Source of the DNA: DASSNR01 sp036278935
GTDB taxonomy: Bacteria > Gemmatimonadota > Gemmatimonadetes > Gemmatimonadales > Gemmatimonadaceae
Direction of reading: 5' to 3'
DNA length: 64,000 bases
Assembly (NCBI GenBank): GCA_036278935.1
Contig: DASUKA010000005.1
Coordinates: forward strand, 74,660-138,659
The position numbers were made by a program, and so were the translations under genes. Positions 16,642 through 26,063 of the stretch are shown here, one piece after another. Each line of letters begins with the position of its first letter. The first letter of the stretch is position 1. The notes beneath the pieces are model-generated. The model was given only the letters and a program-made list of their open reading frames with translations, did not search any database and was not told the origin of the DNA.

Positions 16642-16740
16642 TATGCGCTCCAGGTACGGCGTGCCTCATCAAGGCAACTCCCGTACCGACTTCGCCACCC
16701 GATGCCGACTGCAGCCGGTGTATCCTTTCAAGGCTTCGCC

Positions 16741-17283
16741 ATGCCGCCCCGTACCAGCGTGAGCGATTCCATGCGCTTCCCGCAGCGATGGATCGTTCTG
16801 CTCCGCGTCGTCGTCGGACTCTGGTTTCTCCAGAGTCTGCTGACCAAGTTCACCATCGCGCTCGCCTGGGGATTCCTCCCCGTGCCAGCCGCCAATGCGC
16901 GGTGGATGCGCGTGATGCCCAAGCTCCTTGCCAAATACGCCGCCGACAATCCGATCCACGGGTACCAGCATTTTCTCCAGCACACCGTCATCCCCAACAG
17001 TCATCTCTTCGCCAGTTTCACCGCGGTGGGCGAGGTCGGGGTGGGGCTCTGCCTCACGCTGGGGTTGCTGACCGTTCCCGCGTCATTCGTCGGCGCGATA
17101 CAGGTTGTCTTCTATGGCATGGCGGTGCAGCACATGAGCCCGGGACAACGCGGCTTTCACGTGATGCTCTTCGCGATGATGACCACGTTTTTCTTCACCG
17201 GCGCCGGCCGGTACTGGGGTATCGACGGCTGGTTGCGCTCTCGATATCCCGATTCGGTCTTCGCGCGCTGGCCACTGTCGTGA
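16741..17283 (+). CDS. DoxX-like integral membrane protein
   Basis: A 180-residue membrane protein with four predicted helices (for example IVLLRVVVGLWFLQSLLTKF, and the GEVGVGLCLTLGLLTV segment) and the DoxX/DoxD family pattern of a long loop between helices 1 and 2. Related proteins are small subunits of thiosulfate:quinone oxidoreductase or of uncertain redox function; no oxidoreductase partner is adjacent. ATG at 16741 has AAGG 7 nt upstream. ATG at 16771 is an alternative. Confidence 0.82.
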   Translation: MPPRTSVSDSMRFPQRWIVLLRVVVGLWFLQSLLTKFTIALAWGFLPVPAANARWMRVMPKLLAKYAADNPIHGYQHFLQHTVIPNSHLFASFTAVGEVGVGLCLTLGLLTVPASFVGAIQVVFYGMAVQHMSPGQRGFHVMLFAMMTTFFFTGAGRYWGIDGWLRSRYPDSVFARWPLS

Positions 17284-17285
17284 AA

Positions 17286-17321
17286 GCGGGCGGGTCTCCC
17301 GGAATCCGGAGACCCGCCCGC
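17286..17321. terminator. Bidirectional hairpin terminator
   Basis: Perfect 14-bp stem (GCGGGCGGGTCTCC and its complement) with an 8-nt loop. It lies immediately after the DoxX stop codon and before the convergent porin gene. Confidence 0.75.
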
Positions 17322-17370
17322 CTGGTCGTGCGCGGCCGGAGCAGGCCGCGATGAGGAATGACGGACCGAT

Positions 17371-18621
17371 TCAGAAGAAGAGCATTAGCCCGGTGGACAG
17401 CTGGTTGGAGTGCACCTTGTCGTTGGAGAAATTCGCGCTCCAGATATAGTCGTACTCGCCCACCCACTTGAGCTGCGGCGTTACCTGGTTGGTGAGCATG
17501 CCGGTGAACGCGGCATTCTTTTTCACCAGTGCATTGTTCTTGACGAGCTTGTCGTTGTCCGTCTGCTGCAGGTCGCTTTCCCCGTAGCTCGCACCTACCA
17601 TCCACTTGCTGTTCGTGATGGCGTAGCTGCCTTGCAGGATGAACCCGTAGCTGTTGCGCGTATCGTTCACCGGATCCGCGGGGAGGTTGAAGTAGAGCGT
17701 GGTGCCCACGCCGGATGCGAAGTAGGCGGAGCCGACCAGCGAGAGACCGGCGATGCCCACCTTGGCGCCGCCGCCAATGCCGCTCGACGTGAGGCTGGGG
17801 TTGGTCCCGGAGCCGAAGTCGTTGGGAGTCAGGTCGGTCTGCTGGAGCATCCCGTTCGCCCAGAGCATGATGCTGTTCCGGGTGCCGCTCGCGTTCTGCA
17901 TGCCGAAATGTCCCGTCCACGTGGCTTCCGCTTCCACGCGCGGGAGGCGAGTGCCGCTGAACGTGGCCGCATCGGCCGGCACCTTGTCCGGATCGAACAG
18001 ACCGACCGAGAGTTGCCCCGGCTTGTTCGCCGGCGTGCTGTAGGTGAGCTGCGCGTTGAAGTTGGGATAGATGTAGCCGTACCCGATGCGCCCGAGCGTC
18101 GTGCCGCCGGCGCCGACGACGCCGCCGCTCGGACCCGTGCCGAACAGCGTCATGTCGGTGAGGATATTCTGCCGTCCGAACAGGCTGAGATCCCGACCGG
18201 CCTTGATCTGGCCCCAGCCGCCGCCCACGGTCAGGAAGACCTGACGCAGGTCGATCTGCGCGCCGGCCTGCGTACCATTGCCGAAGTTGTCGTGGATGCT
18301 GGCGTTCTGGATCTGCGGATACACGCCGAAATGCACGCCCAGGTCGAGCCCGTTCACCTTTCCGGTTGCTTCCAGCATGAACTCCGAGGGCAGGAGGCCC
18401 GTCCGGATGCGACTGGCCTCATCGGTCGATGTGAGGCCGCCGTTGATCGTTGGCGCGGGTCCTCCGCCGTTCACTCCCCCAAGACTCAGGACATAGAACG
18501 CATTCACGTTCCCCGAGAAGGTGAACGTCCAGTCATTCCCCATCTGCGTCGTCAGCTGTGCCTCGGCAGCCGCTGGCAGGCAGAGCGCCAGGCCAAGACA
18601 CCACACCATGAGTCGCTTCAT
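17371..18621 (-). CDS. Outer-membrane porin-like beta-barrel protein
   Basis: A 416-residue protein with a signal peptide (MKRLMVWCLGLALCLPAAAEAQ). Alternating polar/apolar strands run to the end, and the terminal motif LSTGLMLFF ends in Phe, as expected for BAM-dependent barrels. Segments such as FMLEATGKVNGLDLGVHFGVYPQ and RDLSLFGRQN resemble bacterial general porins. It is likely a diffusion channel; specificity cannot be told. The ATG at 18621 is chosen for the signal peptide and the AGGGGGG tract just upstream. Transcribed alone, with the TonB receptor gene 71 bp upstream of its start on the same strand. Confidence 0.82.
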   Translation of the reverse strand: MKRLMVWCLGLALCLPAAAEAQLTTQMGNDWTFTFSGNVNAFYVLSLGGVNGGGPAPTINGGLTSTDEASRIRTGLLPSEFMLEATGKVNGLDLGVHFGVYPQIQNASIHDNFGNGTQAGAQIDLRQVFLTVGGGWGQIKAGRDLSLFGRQNILTDMTLFGTGPSGGVVGAGGTTLGRIGYGYIYPNFNAQLTYSTPANKPGQLSVGLFDPDKVPADAATFSGTRLPRVEAEATWTGHFGMQNASGTRNSIMLWANGMLQQTDLTPNDFGSGTNPSLTSSGIGGGAKVGIAGLSLVGSAYFASGVGTTLYFNLPADPVNDTRNSYGFILQGSYAITNSKWMVGASYGESDLQQTDNDKLVKNNALVKKNAAFTGMLTNQVTPQLKWVGEYDYIWSANFSNDKVHSNQLSTGLMLFF

Positions 18622-18691
18622 TGTTCCGTCCCCCCTACATGCGTCATCCACTGCGGAGCGGCCCATCGCATCCGGAAGTGTTGGGCACTCG

Positions 18692-20794
18692 CTAGTGGCC
18701 AACCGCGATGCCGAGCCCGGCGAAGATCACCCGTCCTGGAGCGGGCTCGTAGTATTTCCCCAGGGCGGCGTTCACACTGATCGAGCCGATATACTGTTCG
18801 CCGAAGAGATTCCGGACGCCCACTTCGGGCGAGAGCATAGTGTCCCCGAACATCGCCGTTCCGCCGAAACGGAGATTCACCGTCTGATAGCCGGCGACAC
18901 TCACGTCGTTGGCATCGTCCGCGTACACGCGCCCACGCGCCTGCGCCTCGACGGTCGCGAACACGTCGCTGTGCCGCCACGTGACGCTGGCCTGCGTCTG
19001 CTGCACCGGGATGCCGGGAATCCGGTTTCCCGCATAGTCCGCGCTGTCCGTGGCGAATCGCGTGAAGTGGAAATGCGAGTAGCTGTACGTGAGTCCGGCA
19101 CGGAACTCGTCGAAGAACAGATTCACGCCGAGCTCCGCGCCGCGGCGATCCGTGCGCCCCGCGTTGCGGTAGAACACCCGGTCATTTCCGCCGGGCACCT
19201 GATACGGGATCAGCTCATCGCGCACCCCGGTCGTGAACAGCGCCAGGTCGTACTGCACGCGGCCGAGCGTGATGCCTTTCAGCCCCACTTCGTACGTGGT
19301 CGAGCGCTGGGGCTGCAGAGTGGGATTGATGCCGCCACTCCCATCAGGGCGGTTCGCCAGCTCCGTGGCGGTGGGCGTTTCGAACGCCGATGCCACGTTG
19401 GCGTAGAGCGAGGTGAGCGGCGTCACGCGCGCAACCACGCCGGCCATGGGGCTGATGGCGTGCAGGGTCCGGTCGCCGGAGTCGTCGGGATTGGTGGGCG
19501 TGATGAGATGGTCCGTGACATCGAAGTGCACGTAATCGGCGCGCACGCCCGCACTCAGGAAATAGCCGGGTGCCAGGGCAAGCTCATCGCGCACGTACAC
19601 TCCGCCGCCGGAAATCTGCTCGCGCTGATCGAGCGTGGTGGCGCCGCGCGAGTGGCCCGCGACCGGACACGCTGCTGTGGGCGCCGTACCGGGAGGGAGC
19701 GCGTTGCAGTTCTCGAAGTTCTGCCGGTTGTCGTTCTGTTGCTGCATGTCGATGCCGGCGCTCACGCGATGGGTCATGCCGAAGAGGTGGAGCGGCATCG
19801 TCCCGCGCAGGCTGGCGCCGTAGCTGGTTCGGCCCAGGTTGATGATCCCGAAGGTGAGCGGATTGTCGAGGGATCGTCCTCCGCCGAAGATCATCGCCGT
19901 GAACTGGCGCTCGCCCGCCGTATGCGTGGCGGTGAGTCCGATCACGCCCTGCCGCGCCGTCTTGCCGGCCTCCTTTGCTACGTAGGCCGGCGCGGCCATC
20001 GTGCGATCGCTCTTCAGCTCGGCGGCTGTGAGTGCGCCGGGGTTCTGGGAGAGCGGCTTGTCATATCCCATGAGGTCCAGCGCGAGCAGCGTGTGTCCAA
20101 ACGACGTCGTGATGCGGCCGAATCCGCTCGTCGCGCGCTCTTCGGAGTGGGCGCGAAAGCCATCGGTCACGTCGTGGCTGATGTCACCCTGATAGGTGAG
20201 CGCCGCGGTCCTGCCGCTGAAGGCGCCCAGCCATCGGCTCACGCCTCCGCTGTCGGCCCACGTCTGAACGCGCAGGGAGAGCGGCACGGGCGGCGGCGCG
20301 CTGGACTGCAGGTCGATCACCCCGCCCGATGCATTGCCGTAGAGCGCCGCGGCGCTGCCGCGGATGACTTCGACTCGGCCGACGGATGCGAGATCCAGGT
20401 AGTCCACCGGGGTCTGGCCATCCGGAAGCGTGAGCGGAATGCCATCCCGGATCATGCGCACGCCGCGCACGCCAAACGCCGAGCGGGCGCCAAAACCTCG
20501 AATCGAGATGCGGGGATCCTGCGTCGGGTTGTGCCGGTTGGCGACGGTGACCCCCGGCACCTCGAAGAGCGTCTCATCCAGCGAGAGATGGCGCTGGCCC
20601 GGACGCGCGCTGTCGGGGTGGACCGCGCTGATCGCGAAGGGGAGATCGAGTGGCGAGCGTGCCGCATCGCGAGTGACGGTCACGACGACCGGGGGAAGCG
20701 TGGTTGGTGGTATCGTCGCCGTGTCGCGCTGTTGCGCACACAGCGTGGCCGCGGCGACGATCAGCGCGGCCGGCACCGCTGGAAGCGCCCACAT
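18692..20794 (-). CDS. TonB-dependent outer-membrane receptor
   Basis: A 700-residue receptor. A signal peptide (to about residue 20) is followed by a TonB-box-like segment (PPVVVTVTR), a plug domain (LDETLFEVPGVTVANR, IRGFGARSAFGVRGVR, VEVIRGSAAALYGNASGGVI) and a 22-strand-type barrel with TELANRPDGSGG. The pattern fits FecA/siderophore-type receptors such as Fe(III)-dicitrate or PcoB-like TBDRs; the ligand is unknown. The start at 20794 is selected because MWALPAVPAALIVAAATLC is a good signal. The open frame reaches 21193 but the added part has no family-like sequence. Confidence 0.9.
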   Translation of the reverse strand: MWALPAVPAALIVAAATLCAQQRDTATIPPTTLPPVVVTVTRDAARSPLDLPFAISAVHPDSARPGQRHLSLDETLFEVPGVTVANRHNPTQDPRISIRGFGARSAFGVRGVRMIRDGIPLTLPDGQTPVDYLDLASVGRVEVIRGSAAALYGNASGGVIDLQSSAPPPVPLSLRVQTWADSGGVSRWLGAFSGRTAALTYQGDISHDVTDGFRAHSEERATSGFGRITTSFGHTLLALDLMGYDKPLSQNPGALTAAELKSDRTMAAPAYVAKEAGKTARQGVIGLTATHTAGERQFTAMIFGGGRSLDNPLTFGIINLGRTSYGASLRGTMPLHLFGMTHRVSAGIDMQQQNDNRQNFENCNALPPGTAPTAACPVAGHSRGATTLDQREQISGGGVYVRDELALAPGYFLSAGVRADYVHFDVTDHLITPTNPDDSGDRTLHAISPMAGVVARVTPLTSLYANVASAFETPTATELANRPDGSGGINPTLQPQRSTTYEVGLKGITLGRVQYDLALFTTGVRDELIPYQVPGGNDRVFYRNAGRTDRRGAELGVNLFFDEFRAGLTYSYSHFHFTRFATDSADYAGNRIPGIPVQQTQASVTWRHSDVFATVEAQARGRVYADDANDVSVAGYQTVNLRFGGTAMFGDTMLSPEVGVRNLFGEQYIGSISVNAALGKYYEPAPGRVIFAGLGIAVGH

Positions 20795-21129
20795 GCCAGG
20801 TGCACCCCGGGAACTCGCGGTTCCGGCGCCGTGCAATCGCAGGCGTGTTATGTCCAGTCGGAATCGTGCCGCCAACCCCACCACCCATGGAACAGACCAT
20901 GTTATGGAGCGACGCCAGTATGTACGTCGTTCCGGCGAGAGCGCCAAGGACTGCGCCCCGCTCGCTCGCAAGCCTGCTGCCTGCACATTGCGCGCCGAAC
21001 AGCGCCCAGCGGCGAGAGAATCCGGGCGCATCCGCGGTGCTCCGGGCGGCCGCCGCGGCCCCGCGCCTCCTGGAATCGGGGACTGCGACACCCGGGACGG
21101 CCCCCCGGGGTACCGCGTATCACCGGCGG
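20795..21129. other. Intergenic region without a recognised gene
   Basis: This 335-bp stretch separates the YdcF-like gene from the TonB receptor gene on the minus strand. It is GC-rich with reading frames only as extensions or shadows of the neighbours. It presumably contains the receptor promoter, but no clear -35/-10 pair or operator was recognised. Confidence 0.4.
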
Positions 21130-21732
21130 CTATTTCCGCTCGAGAATGAAGGCCGCCGGGACTTTGACCGACTCGCCCAGCACATAGCGCCACCGGAGGC
21201 CGGGATTGGCCGCAATGGGGCTGGTGCGCGTGGGGGAGCCGTGCGGAATGAGCCCGAGCCGGCGGGCGACGATGGTCAAGCGCAACATGTGAAAGGGATC
21301 GCTCACGAGGATGACTGAGCGGTTGTGCTCCGCCTCGAGGTAGCGCGCCACCGCATGCATGGATTCGCTGGTCGTGCGGCCGTGGCGTTCCAGGGCGATC
21401 GCGCTGTCGGGCACGCCGAGCTGCCGCACATATCGGCGCGAAACCGCGGCTTCGCTGGTTGTATCGCCATCACCGCGACCGCCGGTGACGATGAGCAGGG
21501 GCGCGAGGCCGCGCTTGAAGAGCGCCACCCCATGATCGAGCCGGGCCTTGAGGACCGGTGAGGGATGCCCCGCGTATTGCGCCGCGCCCAGCACGACGAT
21601 GGCGGCCGACGGCTGGGCCTCGTCGCGGCTGCCGACAACGAGAATACCAGCCAGCGTTGCCAGCCAGATTGCCACGATCAATGCCGCGCCGGTGCCGATG
21701 AGCCGGAGCGCGAAGTGCCGCCGACGTGTCAT
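21130..21732 (-). CDS. YdcF/SanA/ElyC family protein (DUF218)
   Basis: A 200-residue protein with one N-terminal membrane helix (LIGTGAALIVAIWLATLAGILVV) and a DUF218 domain: AIVVLGAAQYAGHPSPVLKARLDHG, LIVTGGRGDG, SEAAVSRRYVRQLGVP and VILVSDPFHMLR. Members of this family act in envelope or peptidoglycan homeostasis (SanA, ElyC) or bind S-adenosylmethionine (YdcF). The exact role here is unknown. The start is the ATG at 21732. Confidence 0.88.
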   Translation of the reverse strand: MTRRRHFALRLIGTGAALIVAIWLATLAGILVVGSRDEAQPSAAIVVLGAAQYAGHPSPVLKARLDHGVALFKRGLAPLLIVTGGRGDGDTTSEAAVSRRYVRQLGVPDSAIALERHGRTTSESMHAVARYLEAEHNRSVILVSDPFHMLRLTIVARRLGLIPHGSPTRTSPIAANPGLRWRYVLGESVKVPAAFILERK

Positions 21733-21773
21733 GCAGCGGAAAGGGGGTGGGAAGATGAAGCGAGCAACGAGCG

Positions 21774-21818
21774 AGGGCTGCGCCGCGCGCCGGTTGTACG
21801 CCGCGGGCGCGCAGCCCT
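21774..21818 (-). terminator. Possible terminator after the TetR gene
   Basis: Arms AGGGCTGCGC and GCGCAGCCCT enclose a 25-nt GC-rich loop that can pair further. The structure begins at the TetR stop codon. No T tract follows, so function is uncertain. Confidence 0.35.
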
Positions 21819-22455
21819 ACTCGGCCAGGCTCAGGAGTGACAACCAGAAGACATCGAATGCCGCGCGGGCATTCCGTTCCTGCTCGAGCCCCTTCGAGAT
21901 GGCGAGGCCATCGATGAACGCCACGACGACGTCGGCCAGCAACGCCGCAGGCAGCCGCGGCCGGAGCCCGAGGAGGGAGAAGAGATGTTCAACGGAGGCG
22001 GAGGCGACCTCGCGGCGGGCGGTGGCTGAGGCCCGGACGGCGTTGCGGACACGCGGGTTGCGCCATTCCGCCAGCTCGATCAACACGCGAACGTACCCCC
22101 GCTCGAGCTCGCTGGCAAGCCATCCCCACAGGTCGTCGATCGCGCGACGCGGCGTCGATTCGGCAAGTGCCGCACGCTCACGCATGACCAGGTGACGTGC
22201 CATCCACTCCACCGCTCGAGCCAGCAGCGTGTCCTTGTCATGGAAGTGATAATGAATGAGCCCCTTGCTCACGCCAGCCTCCTCCGCCACATCGTGCATC
22301 GTGAGCGCCACGGCGCCGGCATCGACAATGCACCGTACCGTCGCGCGCAAGATCCGGTCAGCCGCATCAGGACGCGAGCGGCGCTCGACGATTGGCGGCG
22401 GTGACGATGCATCCGTCACCAGCTCGCCCGAGTGAAAGGGTATGGGAGAGGACAT
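21817..22455 (-). CDS. TetR/AcrR family transcriptional regulator
   Basis: A 212-residue regulator. The TetR N-terminal helix-turn-helix spans about 28-75 (DRILRATVRCIVDAGAVALTMHDVAEEAGVSKGLIHYHF, with the usual KGLxYxHF recognition-helix pattern). The C-terminal part is the variable ligand-binding helical domain. Target genes are not evident: YdcF is downstream on the same strand and the upstream neighbour is a small DUF4177-like gene. ATG at 22455. Confidence 0.92.
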   Translation of the reverse strand: MSSPIPFHSGELVTDASSPPPIVERRSRPDAADRILRATVRCIVDAGAVALTMHDVAEEAGVSKGLIHYHFHDKDTLLARAVEWMARHLVMRERAALAESTPRRAIDDLWGWLASELERGYVRVLIELAEWRNPRVRNAVRASATARREVASASVEHLFSLLGLRPRLPAALLADVVVAFIDGLAISKGLEQERNARAAFDVFWLSLLSLAE

Positions 22456-22473
22456 GAGACGTCCTGTCAGTGG

Positions 22474-22650
22474 CTAGGGTTCATGTACGGCGATACGGGA
22501 GAACACCACGGTCATCCGTTGTGCATCCTGTGTCAGGAGCGCCAGCTCCCAGCCGCTGCGGCTGCGTTCATTCAGCAGGTCCGTGAGGGCGACCTCATCG
22601 TCCTGCAGGCGGCGGGAGAGTTTGAGCAGTACCGCTTGATATTCTTTCAT
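22474..22650 (-). CDS. Small DUF4177-like protein
   Basis: A 58-residue protein, MKEYQAVLLKLSRR at the start, with LTDLLNERSRSGWELALLTQ and a beta-rich end. The SGWEL pattern after a helix is typical of DUF4177 and related small proteins of unknown function. It ends 18 bp before the TetR start on the same strand, so they may be co-transcribed. No strong ribosome-binding site precedes it. Confidence 0.6.
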   Translation of the reverse strand: MKEYQAVLLKLSRRLQDDEVALTDLLNERSRSGWELALLTQDAQRMTVVFSRIAVHEP

Positions 22651-22891
22651 GGAAGCGAAGATAACAGCACCAGCGGCGGCATGCGCCGATGGCGCGCACC
22701 AGGACCGGCTGTCCCGGTGCCGCCACGATACATTGGAGCCCGTTAATCCAGACTTCAAGATGCGTGACAGTGGAGGGCAGCGCCACGCCCGTGGACTGAT
22801 TCCAGGCGCGCTACCGCGCACGGGGCGATGTTCGCGCCGTGCGCGTATGCTGCTCCTCTGCTGGTCGCGTGTGGTCGTCCGGCGCTCGTGA

Positions 22892-23545
22892 TCAGCCAAA
22901 CCACTCGCGGGGACAATCCCGTTGCTGCCGCGCCGCGTCCACGATCCACTGCTGGGTCTGTCGATTCGTGATCTCACCCTCCACCAACTCGAACCACTCC
23001 CGCGCTTTCGCGTTCTCCCCCACGCGCCGCCACAATTCCCCGACCAGGTAGGTCAATACCGCGCGTTCGTCGCGATCTACCCCGTCGTAGCTCGCGAGCG
23101 CGCGTTCGAATGACCATGCCGCATGCCGGCGAAAGTAGCGCTCAGCTTCGATGTCCCCTTCATCCACACAGCACCACGCCGCGCGCAACTGCAGGTCGGC
23201 GACTCGGCGTGGCTCACATCCCTGCCAGATGGCCACCTTGGCCGCGAACTCGTACTTCTCCGAGCCCGGCAGCAGCCCCGACGAGAGGCGCGGCGCCAGC
23301 TCATCCCAGACGTGCTCCTTGAGGATCGGGCTCACGTCGGCTTCCTCGCTGAAGTCCCGCTCGCTCCCCGCATAGCCGCACCGGGAACAGAGGTGAATGA
23401 AGTAGGGCAGCGGCTGAGCACCCGCTGCCCGTTCGTGGAAGTCCGTTCGCTTTCCCCCAAACGAATTGGTCGAAAGCACCGCTTGCGAGTTGAAGCGATT
23501 GGTGCATATCGGGCACGTCAATTCAATGTGCTTGAGCGTTGTCAT
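22892..23545 (-). CDS. DUF2225 family protein
   Basis: A 217-residue protein that begins with a zinc-ribbon-like segment (LTCPICTNRFNSQAV, then LCSRCGYAGSERDF; four Cys as two CxxC pairs). An alpha-helical TPR-like region follows (about 95-200). This is the DUF2225 architecture; function unknown. ATG at 23545 has GGAG 7 nt upstream; the longer open frame to 23620 lacks family sequence. It is divergent from the zincin gene, with starts only about 40 bp apart. Confidence 0.85.
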   Translation of the reverse strand: MTTLKHIELTCPICTNRFNSQAVLSTNSFGGKRTDFHERAAGAQPLPYFIHLCSRCGYAGSERDFSEEADVSPILKEHVWDELAPRLSSGLLPGSEKYEFAAKVAIWQGCEPRRVADLQLRAAWCCVDEGDIEAERYFRRHAAWSFERALASYDGVDRDERAVLTYLVGELWRRVGENAKAREWFELVEGEITNRQTQQWIVDAARQQRDCPREWFG

Positions 23546-23586
23546 GCTGGTCTCCTGCAACCTCCTCAAGCGGAGATGGAGGAAAG

Positions 23587-24633
23587 ATGCGTGCCATACG
23601 TCCGGCGGCCCTTGTTGCACCTCTCATGCGCCACTATCTTGCCCCGTCCCCGCGACCTCGCTTGCACGCCCACCCCAGGCGCTTGCCGCTGATGCTGATC
23701 AACCTGCTGTCGGATTTTTTCGCGGTCCTCGAGAACGCGGATCCTCTGGGGGCCTACCGCCGCTACTTCGAGACGCATCACCGGGTGCTCGATGCCTACT
23801 GGCGCAACTACGTCGTGGACCCCGAGAGCTCGCATTTCCCCGATGTGGTACGCGGCACCGTGCTCGCCAGCCGTGCGGATCTGCGTGCCATGCTCCAGCG
23901 CACCGATGTCCCCGCGCTTGCCAGCAGCGTCGAGCGCCGGTGCGGCGAGCTGCTCGCCATCGATGTCCCCTTCGACATCGTGCTCATGGTGGGAGTGGGC
24001 GCCGCGAACGCCGGCGAGCTGGTGGTCGATGGGCGGGGCGTTGCGTTCGTGTGTCTCGAACACTTTACCGGGGTCGCGAATCCCGAGACGCGCGGGTTGG
24101 GGCTGGACCCGGCGCTGGTCCCGCTCTGGCTGTCACACGAGATCGCGCACGTCGTCCGATATACCGCGCCGCACAGCCGGAGCGACCTGCGTGCGGCGAT
24201 CGATGAGTCGGATGGCTGCTATTCCTACTGGGACACAGGACGTCGCGTGCCGCTCCGCGAGCTGGTCGTGAACGAAGGGTTGGCAGTGCAGACGGCACGA
24301 GCGGTCAGCCCCGGCCATGCGGAGTGGGTCTACTTCGGGTACACCCGCCGTCACTATGCCCGCATCCGCGAGATGGAGGCGGTGCTCACTCGCGCGGTCG
24401 CCGAGGACATTGACCGCGTCGGCCTCGGGCTGCGGCTCCGCTATCTCTCCGATGGAATGAGCGATGAAGCGCGGACGGTCGCGCACTGCGTACTGCCGGA
24501 GCGCACCGGATATTATCTGGGCAACCGGATGGTGGAGCGCGTGGTGGCCGAGCGTGGGTTGCCGTGGGCCATCCGGGCCAGTGCCGAGGAGATCGCGGTG
24601 GCCGACAGCGCGACGACCGCCATCACCGCGTAG
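23587..24633 (+). CDS. Putative zinc metallopeptidase (HExxH zincin, DUF2268-like)
   Basis: A 348-residue protein with HEIAHVVRY at about residue 184 and VNEGLAVQTA about 46 residues later. This is the HExxH...E arrangement of gluzincin-type peptidases and resembles predicted zinc proteases of the DUF2268 type. No export signal is clear. The start is uncertain: ATG at 23587 has GGAGG 4 nt upstream but adds 35 poorly structured residues, while ATG at 23692 (MLINLLSDFF) lacks a ribosome-binding site. The substrate is unknown. Confidence 0.72.
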   Translation: MRAIRPAALVAPLMRHYLAPSPRPRLHAHPRRLPLMLINLLSDFFAVLENADPLGAYRRYFETHHRVLDAYWRNYVVDPESSHFPDVVRGTVLASRADLRAMLQRTDVPALASSVERRCGELLAIDVPFDIVLMVGVGAANAGELVVDGRGVAFVCLEHFTGVANPETRGLGLDPALVPLWLSHEIAHVVRYTAPHSRSDLRAAIDESDGCYSYWDTGRRVPLRELVVNEGLAVQTARAVSPGHAEWVYFGYTRRHYARIREMEAVLTRAVAEDIDRVGLGLRLRYLSDGMSDEARTVAHCVLPERTGYYLGNRMVERVVAERGLPWAIRASAEEIAVADSATTAITA

Positions 24634-24655
24634 CGCGTCCTGCGCGCCAAGCCGG

Positions 24656-26059
24656 CTATTTCCCGACGCAGAACGTACTGAACACCCGGTCGAGCACGTC
24701 ATCGAGCTCGACCGTTCCGATGAGCTCCTCCAGCACGACGGCCGCGGTGCGGAGGTGGACCGCCGCGATGCTCACCGGCACCGAACCGTCATCACGCACC
24801 TGCTGAAACAGCGCGACTTCGTCGCGAGCGTGCTGAACCGCGCGGCGGTGACGTTCCCGCGTGAGCAGCGGGGCGGAGGGCTCGTATCTGCCATGACGGG
24901 TATCGAGCATCTCCTCGATCCTGGCCGTCAGCCGGCCCAGTCCGTCTCCCGTTATGGCGCTGACGGCGACCACACCAGCAGGGAGGGACGAATCAGCTGG
25001 CCGCTGGCCGCCGACGGACCAGGGTGATGGCGTTGGCAGATCGTCCTTGGTGCGCACGCCAATGACCGGCGCCGACGAGAGCGAGCGAATCTTCTCGACC
25101 GTTGCCGAGAGGGATGGTCTCGTGTCTCCGCAGGCCAGCACGAGGTCGGCCTGTCCAAGGTAGCGTTCGCTCACCTCGATGCCCAGCCGCTCCACCACGC
25201 CGCTGGTCTCCCGCAACCCGGCGGTATCGACCAGCCGCACCGGCCACCGGCCGACTTCGATCACCGCTTCCAGCGCGTCGCGCGTGGTGCCCGGAATGGC
25301 GGAGACGATCGCGCGCGTGGTCCCCAGCAACGCGTTGAACAGCGAGGACTTGCCGGCGTTCGGCGCGCCGGCAATAACGGTCACCGCTCCTTCCCGGATC
25401 GCCTCTCCAGTGGCCGCCGTCGCCAGCAACGCATCGAGCGCGCGCAGGAGATCGCTGGTGGCGGTCGCGACACGTTCCGCCGGAACGGGGCCGGTGTCCT
25501 CTTCGGGGAAGTCGATATCATACGCGACCAGTGCTTCCATGGTGATGATCGCCTCCCGCAGTGCGGCGATGCGCCGGGACAGCGCGCCATCCAACTGTGC
25601 CATGGCAGCGCCGTGCATCGCCCGCGAGCGCGCATCGACCAGATCGCCGATCGCTTCGGCCTGCAGCAGATCCATCTTGCCGTTGATCACGGCACGCCGT
25701 GTGAACTCTCCGGCTAACGCCTCCCGCGCTCCAGCGGTGAGGATGGCGGACAGGGCCAGCGGTGGGACGGTGTAGCCGCCGTGGATGGAGAGCTCCACGA
25801 GATCCTCACCGGTATACGAGCGAGGCGCCGCATACACTGTCACCACGGGCCGGTCGATCACAGCGCCGGTTTCCGGGTGGCACAGCGTGGCGAGATAGGC
25901 GAGCCGCGGCGTCGTGCGCCAGGGTGTGAGGAGGCGTTCAGCAACGCGGAAGGCATCAGGCCCGCTCAGCCGGATCACGGCGATGGCACTGCGACCCGGC
26001 ACGGTCGCCAGCGCGGCGATCGTCTCGTCTGCACCGGGAAGCTGTGCCGCGGAATTCAT
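24656..26059 (-). CDS. mnmE: tRNA uridine-5-carboxymethylaminomethyl modification GTPase MnmE
   Basis: A 467-residue protein with the TrmE N-terminal tetrahydrofolate-binding domain (about 1-125, TIAALATVPGRSAIAVIRLSG), helical domain, and an inserted G domain: GAPNAGKSS (about 225), TTRD, DTAGLRE. The C terminus is FCVGK, with the Cys used in the reaction. With MnmG it modifies wobble U34 of certain tRNAs. Adjacent genes match the common rpmH-rnpA-yidD-yidC-mnmE order, except that a metallo-hydrolase gene is inserted between yidC and mnmE. Confidence 0.97.
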   Translation of the reverse strand: MNSAAQLPGADETIAALATVPGRSAIAVIRLSGPDAFRVAERLLTPWRTTPRLAYLATLCHPETGAVIDRPVVTVYAAPRSYTGEDLVELSIHGGYTVPPLALSAILTAGAREALAGEFTRRAVINGKMDLLQAEAIGDLVDARSRAMHGAAMAQLDGALSRRIAALREAIITMEALVAYDIDFPEEDTGPVPAERVATATSDLLRALDALLATAATGEAIREGAVTVIAGAPNAGKSSLFNALLGTTRAIVSAIPGTTRDALEAVIEVGRWPVRLVDTAGLRETSGVVERLGIEVSERYLGQADLVLACGDTRPSLSATVEKIRSLSSAPVIGVRTKDDLPTPSPWSVGGQRPADSSLPAGVVAVSAITGDGLGRLTARIEEMLDTRHGRYEPSAPLLTRERHRRAVQHARDEVALFQQVRDDGSVPVSIAAVHLRTAAVVLEELIGTVELDDVLDRVFSTFCVGK

Positions 26060-26063
26060 GTCC

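Noticed and set aside
18521..21187. 888-residue open frame on the plus strand
   Set aside because: It lies opposite the porin start and TonB receptor; composition is typical of a GC-rich shadow frame and no motif was seen.
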